From Gimesia sp. (GTDB lineage Bacteria > Planctomycetota > Planctomycetia > Planctomycetales > Planctomycetaceae), in assembly GCA_002706765.1 (NCBI GenBank), contig PAJV01000048.1:1-50384 (forward strand): DNA of 50,384 nucleotides. The letters are read 5' to 3'. The notes below the pieces were generated by a model. It was given only the letters and a program-made list of their open reading frames with translations. It was not told the DNA's origin and did no database searches. Positions 36,505-45,755 of this stretch are shown here, one piece after another. Each line of letters begins with the position of its first letter. Positions within the stretch are counted from its first letter, which is position 1. The translations under genes and the position numbers were made by a program.

Positions 36505-37596
36505 ATGATTGACAACCGAAAAAAAACAGTGGAGAAAGCCCAGGCCCGGGAAGGTGTGCTGGAAACCATCGGGGCCACGCCTTTGATCCGCCTGCGTCGC
36601 TATCTGGGCAGTCCCGATGTGGCCCTCTTCGCCAAAATGGAGTGCTTTAACCCGGGAGGCAGTGCGAAAGATCGGCCGTCGCGTGCCATGATCGAAGAAG
36701 CCTTTCAGACGGGAGAGATTAATTCTCATACCACGATCATTGAGTCTTCTTCAGGAAATATGGGGATTGGACTGGCTCAAGTCTGCCGGTATTACGGGCT
36801 CCCCTTTATTTGTGTGGTAGACGTACGGGCTCAACCTCAGAATATTGCGATTATGAAAGCACTGGGTGCAGAAATCGAAATGGTGACGGAGCCACTGGAA
36901 GGTGACTTCCTGAAAGCCAGACTGGCTAAGGTTAAATCGCTGCTGAAGACAATCCCTGATTCGTTCTGGCCTAATCAGTATGGTAACAGACATAATCCTG
37001 CAGCGCATGAAAACGGTACGATCAGAGAGATCGACGAGGCGCTTAATGGTCAGCTCGATTATCTGTTTGTTGCCACCAGCAGTACGGGAACCATTCGTGG
37101 TTGCCGCGATTACCTGCGGAAGCGCGGGCGAAAAACAAAGATCGTCGCCGTCGATGCCATGGGAAGTGTGTTGTTTGGCGGACAGGCAGGCGAGAGACGC
37201 ATCCCCGGCCTGGGCGCAGGGAATATTCCCGACCTGGCAGAAGGTCAGCAGTTCGATGCCGTACGGCGCGTCTCTGAACTGGACTGCGTCGCCGGCTGCT
37301 GGCGCATGGTTCAAAAAGAAGCGATGCTCGTCGGTGGTTCGGCAGGGGGAGTCCTGGAAACGGTTCGCGCAATGAAACACGAACTGCACGACAAAATCTG
37401 TGCGGTGATTTTACACGATTCAGGCACTCGTTACCTGGATACCATCTTTTCCCCGGAGTGGGTGGAAAGCCAATTGGGTTATACCGAATCCGAAGTGCAA
37501 CAACGTCTGGAGAGTAATCTCTGTGTCGATTGTGGCCTGCGTGATCGTGGTTTTTCCTTTCACCCTCCTCAGTACTCTGATTTGTCCCAATTCTGA
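36505..37596 (+). CDS. SbnA/Y4xP-like PLP-dependent beta-replacement enzyme
   Basis: A fold-type II PLP enzyme of 363 residues, related to cysteine synthase. The PLP lysine is Lys55 in NPGGSAKDRPS, the phosphate loop is SSSGNMGIGLA and the ring-binding loop is GGSAGGVLET. The closest characterised type is SbnA of staphyloferrin B synthesis, which makes N-(1-amino-1-carboxyl-2-ethyl)glutamate from O-phosphoserine and glutamate, together with NGR234 Y4xP. The C-terminal extension holds CVDCGLRDRGFSFHPPQYSDL. A start at 36505 (MIDNRK) is used, with AGAGG upstream; the longer frame lacks support. The stop shares one base with the next start (TGATG). Whether the product is diaminopropionate is inferred. 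Confidence 0.82.
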   Translation: MIDNRKKTVEKAQAREGVLETIGATPLIRLRRYLGSPDVALFAKMECFNPGGSAKDRPSRAMIEEAFQTGEINSHTTIIESSSGNMGIGLAQVCRYYGLPFICVVDVRAQPQNIAIMKALGAEIEMVTEPLEGDFLKARLAKVKSLLKTIPDSFWPNQYGNRHNPAAHENGTIREIDEALNGQLDYLFVATSSTGTIRGCRDYLRKRGRKTKIVAVDAMGSVLFGGQAGERRIPGLGAGNIPDLAEGQQFDAVRRVSELDCVAGCWRMVQKEAMLVGGSAGGVLETVRAMKHELHDKICAVILHDSGTRYLDTIFSPEWVESQLGYTESEVQQRLESNLCVDCGLRDRGFSFHPPQYSDLSQF

Positions 37597-39308
37597 TGCC
37601 CGATCTCATTGAACAGCAAGGTCCACTTACCGCCCCCGCGAGTAAGAGAGAACCGTTTCGTATCGCCCTGGCCGGATGTGGTCCCAAAGGCATGTACTGC
37701 CTGGAACGATTGATTCAGCGTCTGAATCAATCTGACTCTCGTGATGAAATTCAAATTATCATATTTGATCCCGAGAATGTGCCGGGCGCCGGCCCCGTGT
37801 ATCACCCCGATCAACCACACTATCTGCGGATGAATTATGCATCCGGCTTAATTGATACCTGGTCTGAATCTCCGGGCTCTCGAGAGAAAGACGAGTACCC
37901 TGACCTGGTTCACTGGCTGCAGCGGCATTATCCGGAAATGGCTGATCCGAACGGGTTTATCCCGCGTGCTGTTACGGGGGAATATCTTGCGGACTGTTAC
38001 AAGAAAATCCTGCAGTGTTGCCCTGCTTCCTGCAGCATTGAACATAGACAGCAGAAAGTGATTGATATTCAACGAATTGAACACCGCTGGATGTTGAAAA
38101 CGAATGCGTCTGCAGAAATCTATGACGAAGTCTTGATCTCCATCGGACATGAAGGGTGGCGGAGTGCTGCAGATAACCAGGACCAGCCTGAAACAGTCAT
38201 ACCGCATGTATTTCCCGTCACCGAGATGCTGACTTACGGTCGAATTCCTGCCGGCTCGCGCGTCGCTGTGCGTGGTTTTGCACTCACATTTATCGATGCC
38301 TGCCTGGCTTTGACGGAGGGTCGGGGAGGGTCTTTTTCCTGCCAGCAGGGCGAATGGAAATATCAACGCTCGGGGAATGAAGTGGACTGTATCCTGCCTT
38401 TCTCGCGTAGCGGTCGGCCGATGTTTCCCAAGCCTGACAAGCATCGGCTCTCACTGCCGGATCAGCTGGAAACGATCTGGGAGCAGGGGCGGTCTCGATT
38501 GATGCATCTGGATCAGCCGGAACAGGGACTGGAATTCAAGAGCATGATCTGGCCGGTCATTCTGCAGACCGCGGCCAAAGCGCTGGTGCTGGTCAATCCA
38601 GAGCAGTTTCCCGAGATGAAGCCGACGACGAAGCAACTGGCTCACTGGTACAATCAATGGACCAGCAGCACCTGTTCGGGAGCAGAAGTCTTCGCACTGT
38701 TAAAACATGCTTACCATGTCGCGACAGGGAGGGAACAACCGGATGAAATCTGGGCAGTGGGTGAAACCTTTCGGCAGCTCTATTCCGCACTCGTACGCAG
38801 AATCAGTCACGGCGGCTTATCTGTTTCCAGCTGGCATGAGTTTTCAGAATGTGCAGTCGAAATGGAACGGCTCGCGTTCGGGCCTCCTGCGGAGAATGTC
38901 GGGCGGATGCTGGCGCTGATCGAAGCGGGTCTGATCAATCTGGATTTTCTGAAAGGTAGCGTGGTCCAGAAGGAGCATACGCTTAAACTGACACAGCAGG
39001 GCAGGGCGATTGACGTGGATCGACTCGTGCATGCTGTGATTCCTCACTCTCAACAGTTCGCGAAGGATTCGATCCTTTCGAAAATCATTTCTGCCGGATG
39101 GGCACGCTGTATCCAGGGAGCAGGGGGCATCGAAGTCAATCGATCTGGTCGTCCTGTTGCAGTCACTGGGGAGATCATGCGCGGACTGGCCGTCATCGGC
39201 CGGGCTACGGAAGGCTGTGTTCTGGGGAACGACACCCTGACGCGACTGTTACATAAGCATCCCGATCAGTGGGCTCGTTCTGTCTGTCGTCGCATTCAGC
39301 AAAGGTGA
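37596..39308 (+). CDS. FAD/NAD(P)-binding protein of the SbnA-like unit
   Basis: A 570-residue cytoplasmic protein of the NAD_binding_9 type (PF13454). It has an N-terminal Rossmann loop (RIALAGCGPKGMYCLERLI), then DPENVPGAGPVYHPDQPHYLRMNYASGLID, as in N-hydroxylase-like flavoproteins. A second nucleotide region (VAVRGFALTFIDACLALTEGRGG) follows near 220. The C-terminal half (about 330-570) matches no domain that I recognise. It takes the position that SbnB, an NAD-dependent dehydrogenase, takes in staphyloferrin B clusters, but is of a different family. It starts at the TGATG overlap with the previous gene and ends 6 bp before the decarboxylase gene. The substrate is not known. Confidence 0.78.
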   Translation: MPDLIEQQGPLTAPASKREPFRIALAGCGPKGMYCLERLIQRLNQSDSRDEIQIIIFDPENVPGAGPVYHPDQPHYLRMNYASGLIDTWSESPGSREKDEYPDLVHWLQRHYPEMADPNGFIPRAVTGEYLADCYKKILQCCPASCSIEHRQQKVIDIQRIEHRWMLKTNASAEIYDEVLISIGHEGWRSAADNQDQPETVIPHVFPVTEMLTYGRIPAGSRVAVRGFALTFIDACLALTEGRGGSFSCQQGEWKYQRSGNEVDCILPFSRSGRPMFPKPDKHRLSLPDQLETIWEQGRSRLMHLDQPEQGLEFKSMIWPVILQTAAKALVLVNPEQFPEMKPTTKQLAHWYNQWTSSTCSGAEVFALLKHAYHVATGREQPDEIWAVGETFRQLYSALVRRISHGGLSVSSWHEFSECAVEMERLAFGPPAENVGRMLALIEAGLINLDFLKGSVVQKEHTLKLTQQGRAIDVDRLVHAVIPHSQQFAKDSILSKIISAGWARCIQGAGGIEVNRSGRPVAVTGEIMRGLAVIGRATEGCVLGNDTLTRLLHKHPDQWARSVCRRIQQR

Positions 39309-39314
39309 GGTCGC

Positions 39315-40829
39315 ATGGAGTCTGTCAGATCTGATCAGTCCTCAAAAAATTCGAGTCTCGTATTGGAAGACACGCAGGCGATGCTGCGGGAATACTGCCA
39401 GGGGCTTGTTCCGCTACCCGCCAGACTGGAAACCTGGATGTTGTCGTTGTGCAGCAGTCCGGTCCTGCCTGAAATGGTGCACGAGTACGGTTCCCCGCTG
39501 AATGTACTCTCTCTTCAGCCGTTCCAGAAGAATTTAAACCTGCTGCGGGAGACAGCCCAGGCATTTGGTCTGGATTTCGAAGTCTATTTTGCCCGCAAAG
39601 CGAATAAATGCCTGACGTTCGTGGAAGCGGCCAGTCAGCAGGGCTGTGGGATCGATACCGCCAGTACGAATGAAATCAGACAGTCGCTTGACCTGGGAGT
39701 TCCCGCTGAAAAAATCATTTGCACAGCGGCTGTTAAAAGTGAGGAATTGTTGCATTTGTGTATCAATGCGGGGATTACGATTGCCATTGATAACACGGAT
39801 GAGCTGTTACTCACAGAACGTCTGGCGCGGGAAGCGAAACGCACGACGAAGATCGCATTAAGGATCAGCGGGTTTGCTTATGAGGGCAAAAAGCTGAACT
39901 CGCGGTTTGGGTTCGATATTGCAGAAGTCCCTTCTGTGGTTCAACGTTTCTGGTCGCAGGAAACTGAAACGGTAAGTACTCTGTCGATTACGGGACTGCA
40001 TTTTCATCTGGATGGGTACAGCCGACACCAGCGGATTGCGGCGATTCGACAACTGCTGCCTTACATTGATGATTTGCGGTCGCAGCAGCATCCGGTTGTG
40101 TTTCTGGACATGGGAGGTGGCTTTCCCATGAGTTATCTCGACTCGAAAGCTGCCTGGGAGCGTTTCTGGCGAGAACACCGTCAGGCTCTGCTGGGAAATC
40201 GAAATCCGCTGACCTGGGAGAATCATGGCCTGGGCCTGATTGCAGATGAGGGCAGACTGCTGGGTAAGCCTAAGTGTTATCCCTATTACCAATCGCCAGT
40301 TCAGCAGGACTGGTTACAGGATCTGTTGCAGGCAGACTGCGAAGACACAACCATTGCCAAAGCACTCTGCCGCCGCAAGCTTCAACTGCGGTGTGAACCT
40401 GGACGAAGTGTCTTAGATGGTTGTGGCCTGACCGCGGCACGAGTAGAATTTCGTAAGCAGCGCAGCGATGGCAGCTGGTTCATCGGGCTTTCCATGAATC
40501 GCACGCAGTGCCGTACCAACAGCGATGATTTTCTGGTAGATCCTTTGTTGATTCCGGTAGATAAAGAGAAGACTGTGTCGGAGACAGCACCAGCGATGGA
40601 AGGTTACCTGGTGGGTGCGTACTGTAATGAATCGGAATTCTTAAGCCTGAGGCGTTTGCAGTTTCCACAGGGGGTGTCGATTGGCGATCTGGTTGTGTTT
40701 CCAAATACAGCCGGTTATTTCATGCATTTTCTGGAGAGCCGATCACATCAGTTTCCACTTGCCAGAAACGTGTTTTTTGATCCGGAAACGGAACAGGTCG
40801 ACCTTGATCCGATAGATCAGGAGATTTGA
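39315..40829 (+). CDS. Y4yA-like PLP-dependent decarboxylase
   Basis: A fold-type III PLP enzyme (Orn/DAP/Arg decarboxylase 2) of 504 residues. PLP Lys lies in FEVYFARKANKCLTFVE; GIDTASTNEI and GLHFHLDGYS follow the DAP-decarboxylase pattern; RCEPGRSVLDGCGLTAARV is the EPGR phosphate loop. The C-terminal catalytic Cys region reads AYCNESEFLSLRRL, with Glu where Asp is common, then GDLVVFPNTAGY. Y4yA of Rhizobium NGR234 lies beside the SbnA-like Y4xP, and SbnH of staphyloferrin B is in the same fold family. It is the third gene of the unit, 6 bp after the FAD protein gene, with an AGGTGAGG before the ATG. The substrate is unproven. Confidence 0.82.
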   Translation: MESVRSDQSSKNSSLVLEDTQAMLREYCQGLVPLPARLETWMLSLCSSPVLPEMVHEYGSPLNVLSLQPFQKNLNLLRETAQAFGLDFEVYFARKANKCLTFVEAASQQGCGIDTASTNEIRQSLDLGVPAEKIICTAAVKSEELLHLCINAGITIAIDNTDELLLTERLAREAKRTTKIALRISGFAYEGKKLNSRFGFDIAEVPSVVQRFWSQETETVSTLSITGLHFHLDGYSRHQRIAAIRQLLPYIDDLRSQQHPVVFLDMGGGFPMSYLDSKAAWERFWREHRQALLGNRNPLTWENHGLGLIADEGRLLGKPKCYPYYQSPVQQDWLQDLLQADCEDTTIAKALCRRKLQLRCEPGRSVLDGCGLTAARVEFRKQRSDGSWFIGLSMNRTQCRTNSDDFLVDPLLIPVDKEKTVSETAPAMEGYLVGAYCNESEFLSLRRLQFPQGVSIGDLVVFPNTAGYFMHFLESRSHQFPLARNVFFDPETEQVDLDPIDQEI

Positions 40830-40877
40830 CGGGGTACACCAATTACAGTGAGGCTTTAAAAATCATGTTCTGATCTT

Positions 40878-40973
40878 CCTGAAGCGTATCACATTTAACC
40901 ATAGTGTTTCTCAATCTATTATACTCGGTTCAAATGTCCCTGGAGACTCTACAGTAAAACTGGACACAGTCTT
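40878..40973 (+). repeat. Dispersed 96-bp repeat, copy B, upstream of the flavoprotein gene
   Basis: This stretch aligns without gaps to 17259-17354 over 96 bases with 23 mismatches. It ends 17 bases before the ATG at 40991. It has TATACT at the same place as TATAAT in copy A, with TTAACC 19 bases upstream. Here the repeat almost reaches the start codon, so it would supply the promoter and leader. Confidence 0.65.
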
Positions 40974-40990
40974 GATGAAAAGAATGGGTT

Positions 40991-42346
40991 ATGACCACAC
41001 AATTCGACATCCTGATTCTGGGATCGGGTCCCGCGGCGACCCGGATTGCTGAGCAGTGCGCAGAAAAATTCAAGGTCGCTGTCATTGATTCGCAGCAAAT
41101 TGGAGGCACCTGTGCTTTGCACGGCTGCAATCCCAAGAAAGTACTGGTTCACGCCGCCGAGTTGGCTGACTGGACACGACGGTCGAAAGGGCAGTTAATT
41201 GCTGATGACAGCCAGGCCAGGATTGACTGGTCGCAGTTAATCGCTTTTAAAGAGACGTTCACAAAACCCGTTACGCCTCAAAAAACAAAAAAGTTTGAAA
41301 AGAAGAATATCAGCATCATCCAGGGCACTGCGCGCTTCACGGGTTTGCAGACTATCCAAGTCGATGACGCCGAACTGGAAGGGGAAAAAATTGTGATCTG
41401 CACCGGCGCCAGGCCGGCAACCCTCAATATTCCCGGAGAGGATTTGCTCACTCACAGCGATCAGTTTCTGCAGACGCCCCGGTTACCCGCAGAGATCCTC
41501 TTTATTGGCGGGGGTTATATCTCGTTCGAATTTGCCCATGTGGCTCAACGGGCAGGTGCAGCAGTCACGGTAATGGATCACAATAAACGACCACTGAGTG
41601 ACTTTGAACCCTCCCTGGTCGACCGCCTTGTGAAATATTCGCGTGACCTGGGTATCAACATCATTCTGTCTGCAGATGTACTGTCCTTATACAAAAATAA
41701 GAACAGAAAACTGGAAGTGACTGTGAGGCAAAACTGGATGGAGAAAGAGTATTATACCGACATGGTCGTACATGGTGCCGGTCGCGTCCCGGCTACCGAG
41801 GGACTGGATCTGGAACGGGCGGCGATTGAATATGATGAAACGGGAATCAAGGTCAATCAATTTATGCAGAGCATTTCCAATCCGCATGTCTATGCCGCCG
41901 GTGATGTGGCTGGCACCGATCAACCCAAACTGACGCCAGTCGCCAATCAGCAGGGTTTTACCGTGGTGAAAAATATTATGGAGGGCAATCAGGCGACTCC
42001 CGATTATGGCGTAGTACCTCGCGTCCTGTTTACTGTACCTCAACTGGCATCAGTGGGGATGAACGAAGACCAGGCCAGCGAAGCGGGATACGATTTCGAG
42101 GTTCAGGACGGCGATATGAGCAGTTGGGGCTCGCTGCGAAAGGTGGGAGCCACCTGTGCGGCGTATAAAATCCTCATCGACAGGCAGACCGATCAGATCC
42201 TGGGAGCACATCTGCTTGCCCCTGATGCGGGGGAAACCATTAATCTGTTTGCGCTGGCTATGAAGTTCCGTCTGACCGCGACCGACGTTAAATCGGTGCT
42301 GTTTGCGTTTCCGACCTCTGCCTCTGGCATTCGCAATATGCTTTGA
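40991..42346 (+). CDS. Glutathione-reductase-like flavoprotein
   Basis: A 451-residue FAD/NAD(P) disulfide-reductase-family protein. The FAD loop is DILILGSGPAATRIAE, with the redox Cys pair at Cys41 and Cys46 in GGTCALHGCNPKK. The NAD(P) domain starts EILFIGGGYISFEFA, and the second FAD site is YAAGDVAG. The C-terminus lacks the usual His-Glu dyad: the HPT..E region reads FAFPTSASGIRNML, with Phe in place of His and no Glu. The redox pair is intact, but without the base the usual dithiol exchange would be impaired. It may act on another acceptor or as a sulfide- or metal-handling enzyme; the assignment to glutathione reductase is not supported. Confidence 0.83.
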   Translation: MTTQFDILILGSGPAATRIAEQCAEKFKVAVIDSQQIGGTCALHGCNPKKVLVHAAELADWTRRSKGQLIADDSQARIDWSQLIAFKETFTKPVTPQKTKKFEKKNISIIQGTARFTGLQTIQVDDAELEGEKIVICTGARPATLNIPGEDLLTHSDQFLQTPRLPAEILFIGGGYISFEFAHVAQRAGAAVTVMDHNKRPLSDFEPSLVDRLVKYSRDLGINIILSADVLSLYKNKNRKLEVTVRQNWMEKEYYTDMVVHGAGRVPATEGLDLERAAIEYDETGIKVNQFMQSISNPHVYAAGDVAGTDQPKLTPVANQQGFTVVKNIMEGNQATPDYGVVPRVLFTVPQLASVGMNEDQASEAGYDFEVQDGDMSSWGSLRKVGATCAAYKILIDRQTDQILGAHLLAPDAGETINLFALAMKFRLTATDVKSVLFAFPTSASGIRNML

Positions 42347-42636
42347 GAATCATTGCCCCGGATAATTCATATCGCAACGATTGGACATGAACACAGCGGG
42401 TTCTGCCTGCAAGCGTCCGACTGTCAAAAGCCAGTTCGTTCAGACCTGTTCAGTCAGTTGCTTTTCATGAGAATTCTGATAAGACCGTGAATCATGGGAA
42501 CGAAATTCGCAATTACGGAACCAGGCGTGTAAATATCGTGCTGACATATTGATTCCTGTCCAGGAAAGCAATATTCTTGCGCACGTCCTGCAAATACATT
42601 AGGCACGCCTGTCTCTGCCTGACTCTTAAAAAAGTA

Positions 42637-45390
42637 ATGATATCTATGCCAGAAGTTGAATGGGAACGTCTTGTCGCCGAATCGGAGCGTGAACCGGGTG
42701 CCAACTGGAAACGCTGGGGACCGTATCTGGCTGAGCGTCAGTGGGGAACCGTACGCGAGAGTACCGCCATCAGTGATCCCTGGCTGAATTTCACACACGA
42801 AGGAGCCACCTGGCGCACTTATCGCTGGGGGGAAGATGGTCTGCTGGGCATCTGCGACCGGCAGTGCCGACTCTGTTTCGGACTGACTTTCTGGAACGGT
42901 AAAGACCCGATTCTGAAAGAGCGGCTGTTTGGTCTCACCGGGCCGGAAGGCAACCATGGGGAAGACGTCAAAGAGGCCTATTATTACCTGGACTCGACTC
43001 CCTCGCATTCGTATCTGAAGGCGCTGTATAAATATCCGCAGTCCGAATTCCCGTATGCAAAGCTACGTGAAGAAAATGCGAAGCGTTCCCGAAAAGAGCC
43101 GGAGTATGAACTGACCAATACCGGTATCTTTGACGAAGGGCGTTACTTCGATATTGAGATGGAATACGCCAAGGCGGCTGACGAAGACATTCTGATCCGC
43201 GCCACCGTGTTTAATCGCGGGCCGGAAGATGCGCCGCTGCACGTACTGCCGACCTGGTGGTATCGCAATACCTGGAGCTGGGGTGATACGCTGGACCGCC
43301 CCCGGCAGAAGCCGAGCCTGGCGCAACTGGAAGACGATCGATTAGTCGCGAAACATGAATCACTGGGTGAGTTTCAGCTGATCGCTGATGTGGGTCCGGA
43401 CGGCGCACTTCCGCAGTGGATGTTTACCGAGAATGAAACGAACACGTGGCGGTTCGATGATCCCCAGAGTAAACGTCCTTCCTGTAAAGATGCCTTTCAT
43501 CTGGCAGTCGTGGAGGGAATCGAAGGCGTAGTCAATCCCCGTCCAAAGGGAACAAAATCAGCCGCCCATTATCAGTGTGTGGTTCCCGCGGGAGAATCTG
43601 TCGAGTTTCGCCTGCGCATGTCAGCAACACAGATATTACCGGTCGAAGCATTTGGCGCCGGGTTCGACGAGGTGTTCGCCCAGCGCATTGAAGAAGCGGA
43701 TCGGTTTGCCAGTTCGCTGGTCTCGCCGGGCCTCTCGGATGACGAAGAGCAGATCCTGCGTCAGGCAAATGCAGGCCTGTTATGGACGAAACAGTTCTAT
43801 CACTATGTGATTCCCCGCTGGTTGAAGAATCCACGCAAAGGGGAAGATGAGACCCCCTCGCCGGGGCTGCCGAATCCGCGCAATGCCGACTGGGGGCACT
43901 TGTACAATCGAAATATTATTTCGATGCCCGACAAGTGGGAATACCCCTGGTACGCCGCCTGGGATTCTGCCTTTCACCTGATTCCATTTGCGAAAATCGA
44001 TCCCTTTTTCGCGAAAGAGCAGGCGATTCTGTTTCTACGTGAATGGTATATGCACCCCAACGGCCAGTTGCCTGCTTACGAGTGGAACTTCAGCGATGTG
44101 AATCCGCCCGTCCATGCCTGGGCCTGCTGGCGCGTGTACCAGATGACCGCGTCCAACGGTGACCGCGATCGCAACTTTCTGGAACGCGTTTTTCAGAAGC
44201 TGCTGCTGAATTTTACCTGGTGGGTGAACCGCAAAGACATTCGCGGCAAGCATGTTTTCAGCGGTGGTTTCCTCGGCCTGGATAACATTGGAATTTTCGA
44301 TCGCTCCAAGCCATTGCCGACAGGCGGGCATCTCGAACAGGCTGATGGCACCGCCTGGATGGCCTTTTACTGTTCCAGCATGTTGTCGATTGCCTTCGAA
44401 CTGGCAGATGGCAACCCCGCTTACGAAGACATGGCTTCAAAATTCTTCGAGCATTACGTGTCGATCGCCGAAGCGATGAACTCACTGGACGGAACCGGTC
44501 TGTGGGATGAAGAAGACGGTTTCTATTACGATCATCTGTACCTGGATGATCGCAGTATCCCGCTCAAAATCCGTTCGATCGTGGGATTGATTCCGCTGTT
44601 TACGGTCGACGTGCTGTTTGATGAGACGATTGACAAACTGCCCGGCTTTCGCAAGCGGATGGAGTGGTTCCTCAAGAGTCGACCCGATCTGACCCGCTTC
44701 ATGACTTACATGGAGCGCGACCAGGAAACCGCGGACTGCGGACGCCGCCTGCTGGCGATTCCCACCCGCGAACGACTGCTGCGGATGTTACGCTACCTGC
44801 TGGACGAAGACGAGTTTTTATCCACCTTCGGAATCCGCTCACTTTCGAAATACCACGAAGAACATCCGTTCGAGTATGAATTGAACGGAGAGAAACTGTG
44901 TGTGCAGTATATGCCGGCGGAATCGGATAGTGGCCTGTTTGGCGGAAATTCCAACTGGCGGGGACCCATCTGGTTTCCGCTGAATTACCTGTTGATTGAA
45001 GCACTCGAGCGCTATCACCTGTTTTATGGTAAATCGCTACGGGTGGAATGCCCGACCCGCTCGGGGAATTACATGGATCTGCAGGAAGTTGCCGACGAAA
45101 TCCGCAAGCGGCTTTCAAGACTGTTCCTCTCGCAGGATGACGGGGACCGCCCCAGTTATGCACGCACGAACGTCCTGTTGAATGATCCGCACTGGCGTGA
45201 CCTGGTTCTGTTCTATGAGTATTTTGATGCGGAAACAGGCCGCGGCTTAGGCGCCAGCCACCAGACCGGCTGGACGGCACTCATCTCACCAATTCTGGGA
45301 ACACTGGCCAGTCGCTGCCAACCGGGTGAGCAAAATAAAGAGTCTGCACCCGGAGCCATGCAGCCGGCAGATTCTGATTCGAACCCTTAG
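42637..45390 (+). CDS. GH63/MGH1-like alpha-glucosidase
   Basis: A large protein of about 917 residues from the ATG at 42637. The N-terminus holds the family marks NWKRWGPYLAERQWGTVRE and RTYRWGEDGLLGICDRQ. The (alpha/alpha)6 barrel follows at about 370-880 with WDSAFHLIPFAKIDPFFAKEQ, GLDNIGIFDRSKPLP, LWDEEDGFYYDHLYL and FGGNSNWRGPIWFPLNYLLIEAL, which include the acidic residues expected for GH63 catalysis. No signal peptide is seen, so it is cytoplasmic. Another ATG at 42646 (MPEVEW) is possible; no SD supports either. It probably cleaves alpha-glucosidic links in a cytoplasmic glucan or glycoside; the GT4/glucosidase pair at 28.5 kb may work with it. Confidence 0.87.
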   Translation: MISMPEVEWERLVAESEREPGANWKRWGPYLAERQWGTVRESTAISDPWLNFTHEGATWRTYRWGEDGLLGICDRQCRLCFGLTFWNGKDPILKERLFGLTGPEGNHGEDVKEAYYYLDSTPSHSYLKALYKYPQSEFPYAKLREENAKRSRKEPEYELTNTGIFDEGRYFDIEMEYAKAADEDILIRATVFNRGPEDAPLHVLPTWWYRNTWSWGDTLDRPRQKPSLAQLEDDRLVAKHESLGEFQLIADVGPDGALPQWMFTENETNTWRFDDPQSKRPSCKDAFHLAVVEGIEGVVNPRPKGTKSAAHYQCVVPAGESVEFRLRMSATQILPVEAFGAGFDEVFAQRIEEADRFASSLVSPGLSDDEEQILRQANAGLLWTKQFYHYVIPRWLKNPRKGEDETPSPGLPNPRNADWGHLYNRNIISMPDKWEYPWYAAWDSAFHLIPFAKIDPFFAKEQAILFLREWYMHPNGQLPAYEWNFSDVNPPVHAWACWRVYQMTASNGDRDRNFLERVFQKLLLNFTWWVNRKDIRGKHVFSGGFLGLDNIGIFDRSKPLPTGGHLEQADGTAWMAFYCSSMLSIAFELADGNPAYEDMASKFFEHYVSIAEAMNSLDGTGLWDEEDGFYYDHLYLDDRSIPLKIRSIVGLIPLFTVDVLFDETIDKLPGFRKRMEWFLKSRPDLTRFMTYMERDQETADCGRRLLAIPTRERLLRMLRYLLDEDEFLSTFGIRSLSKYHEEHPFEYELNGEKLCVQYMPAESDSGLFGGNSNWRGPIWFPLNYLLIEALERYHLFYGKSLRVECPTRSGNYMDLQEVADEIRKRLSRLFLSQDDGDRPSYARTNVLLNDPHWRDLVLFYEYFDAETGRGLGASHQTGWTALISPILGTLASRCQPGEQNKESAPGAMQPADSDSNP

Positions 45391-45755
45391 ACTATGACAG
45401 TTTGACTGTGACATTTCCAGGTCTTCTCGAACGTGTTGACTCGCCTGAGAAACGCGATTCTCAAAATGCTGCGCGCTGGAAATATTCAGCATTGCACAAT
45501 CGATTCTTCCCGAGATTCTTAACGATTTGTACATCAAAAAATTGACAAAGCTTTAGAACTACGTAAGAATACACATCCAGAGATTTTGATTCGTGCTGAC
45601 AATAAAGACCAGCTCCTTTGGTGAAGACGAAGGAATTGAAAGCACGAGCCCGCTTGCGTGCACTCGTAACGAATCACTCTCTGCCTTCCTTCAGTTGACA
45701 ATGTTGAGCTCGCCTGTTCCTGATTGCTTTCCTCTTCATTTTATAGCAGGGTTTC
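45391..45755. other. Intergenic region before the DUF1559 gene
   Basis: A 365-bp region between the GH63-like gene and the DUF1559 gene. A sigma70-like promoter candidate lies at 45542-45570. I saw no credible ORF. Confidence 0.5.
45542..45570 (+). promoter_or_regulatory. Sigma70-like promoter candidate
   Basis: TTGACA at 45542-45547, a 16-bp spacer, then TAAGAAT from 45564. It would give a leader of about 180 bases to the DUF1559 gene. The -10 matches only in part. Confidence 0.4.

Noticed and set aside
36173-36508. A plus-strand frame before the SbnA-like gene
   Set aside because: No domain-like sequence, and it crosses the real start; the region is better explained as a promoter leader.
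45424-45480. Possible hairpin TGAGAA...TTCTCA after the GH63-like gene
   Set aside because: Only six base pairs with no T-run, which is too weak to call a terminator.
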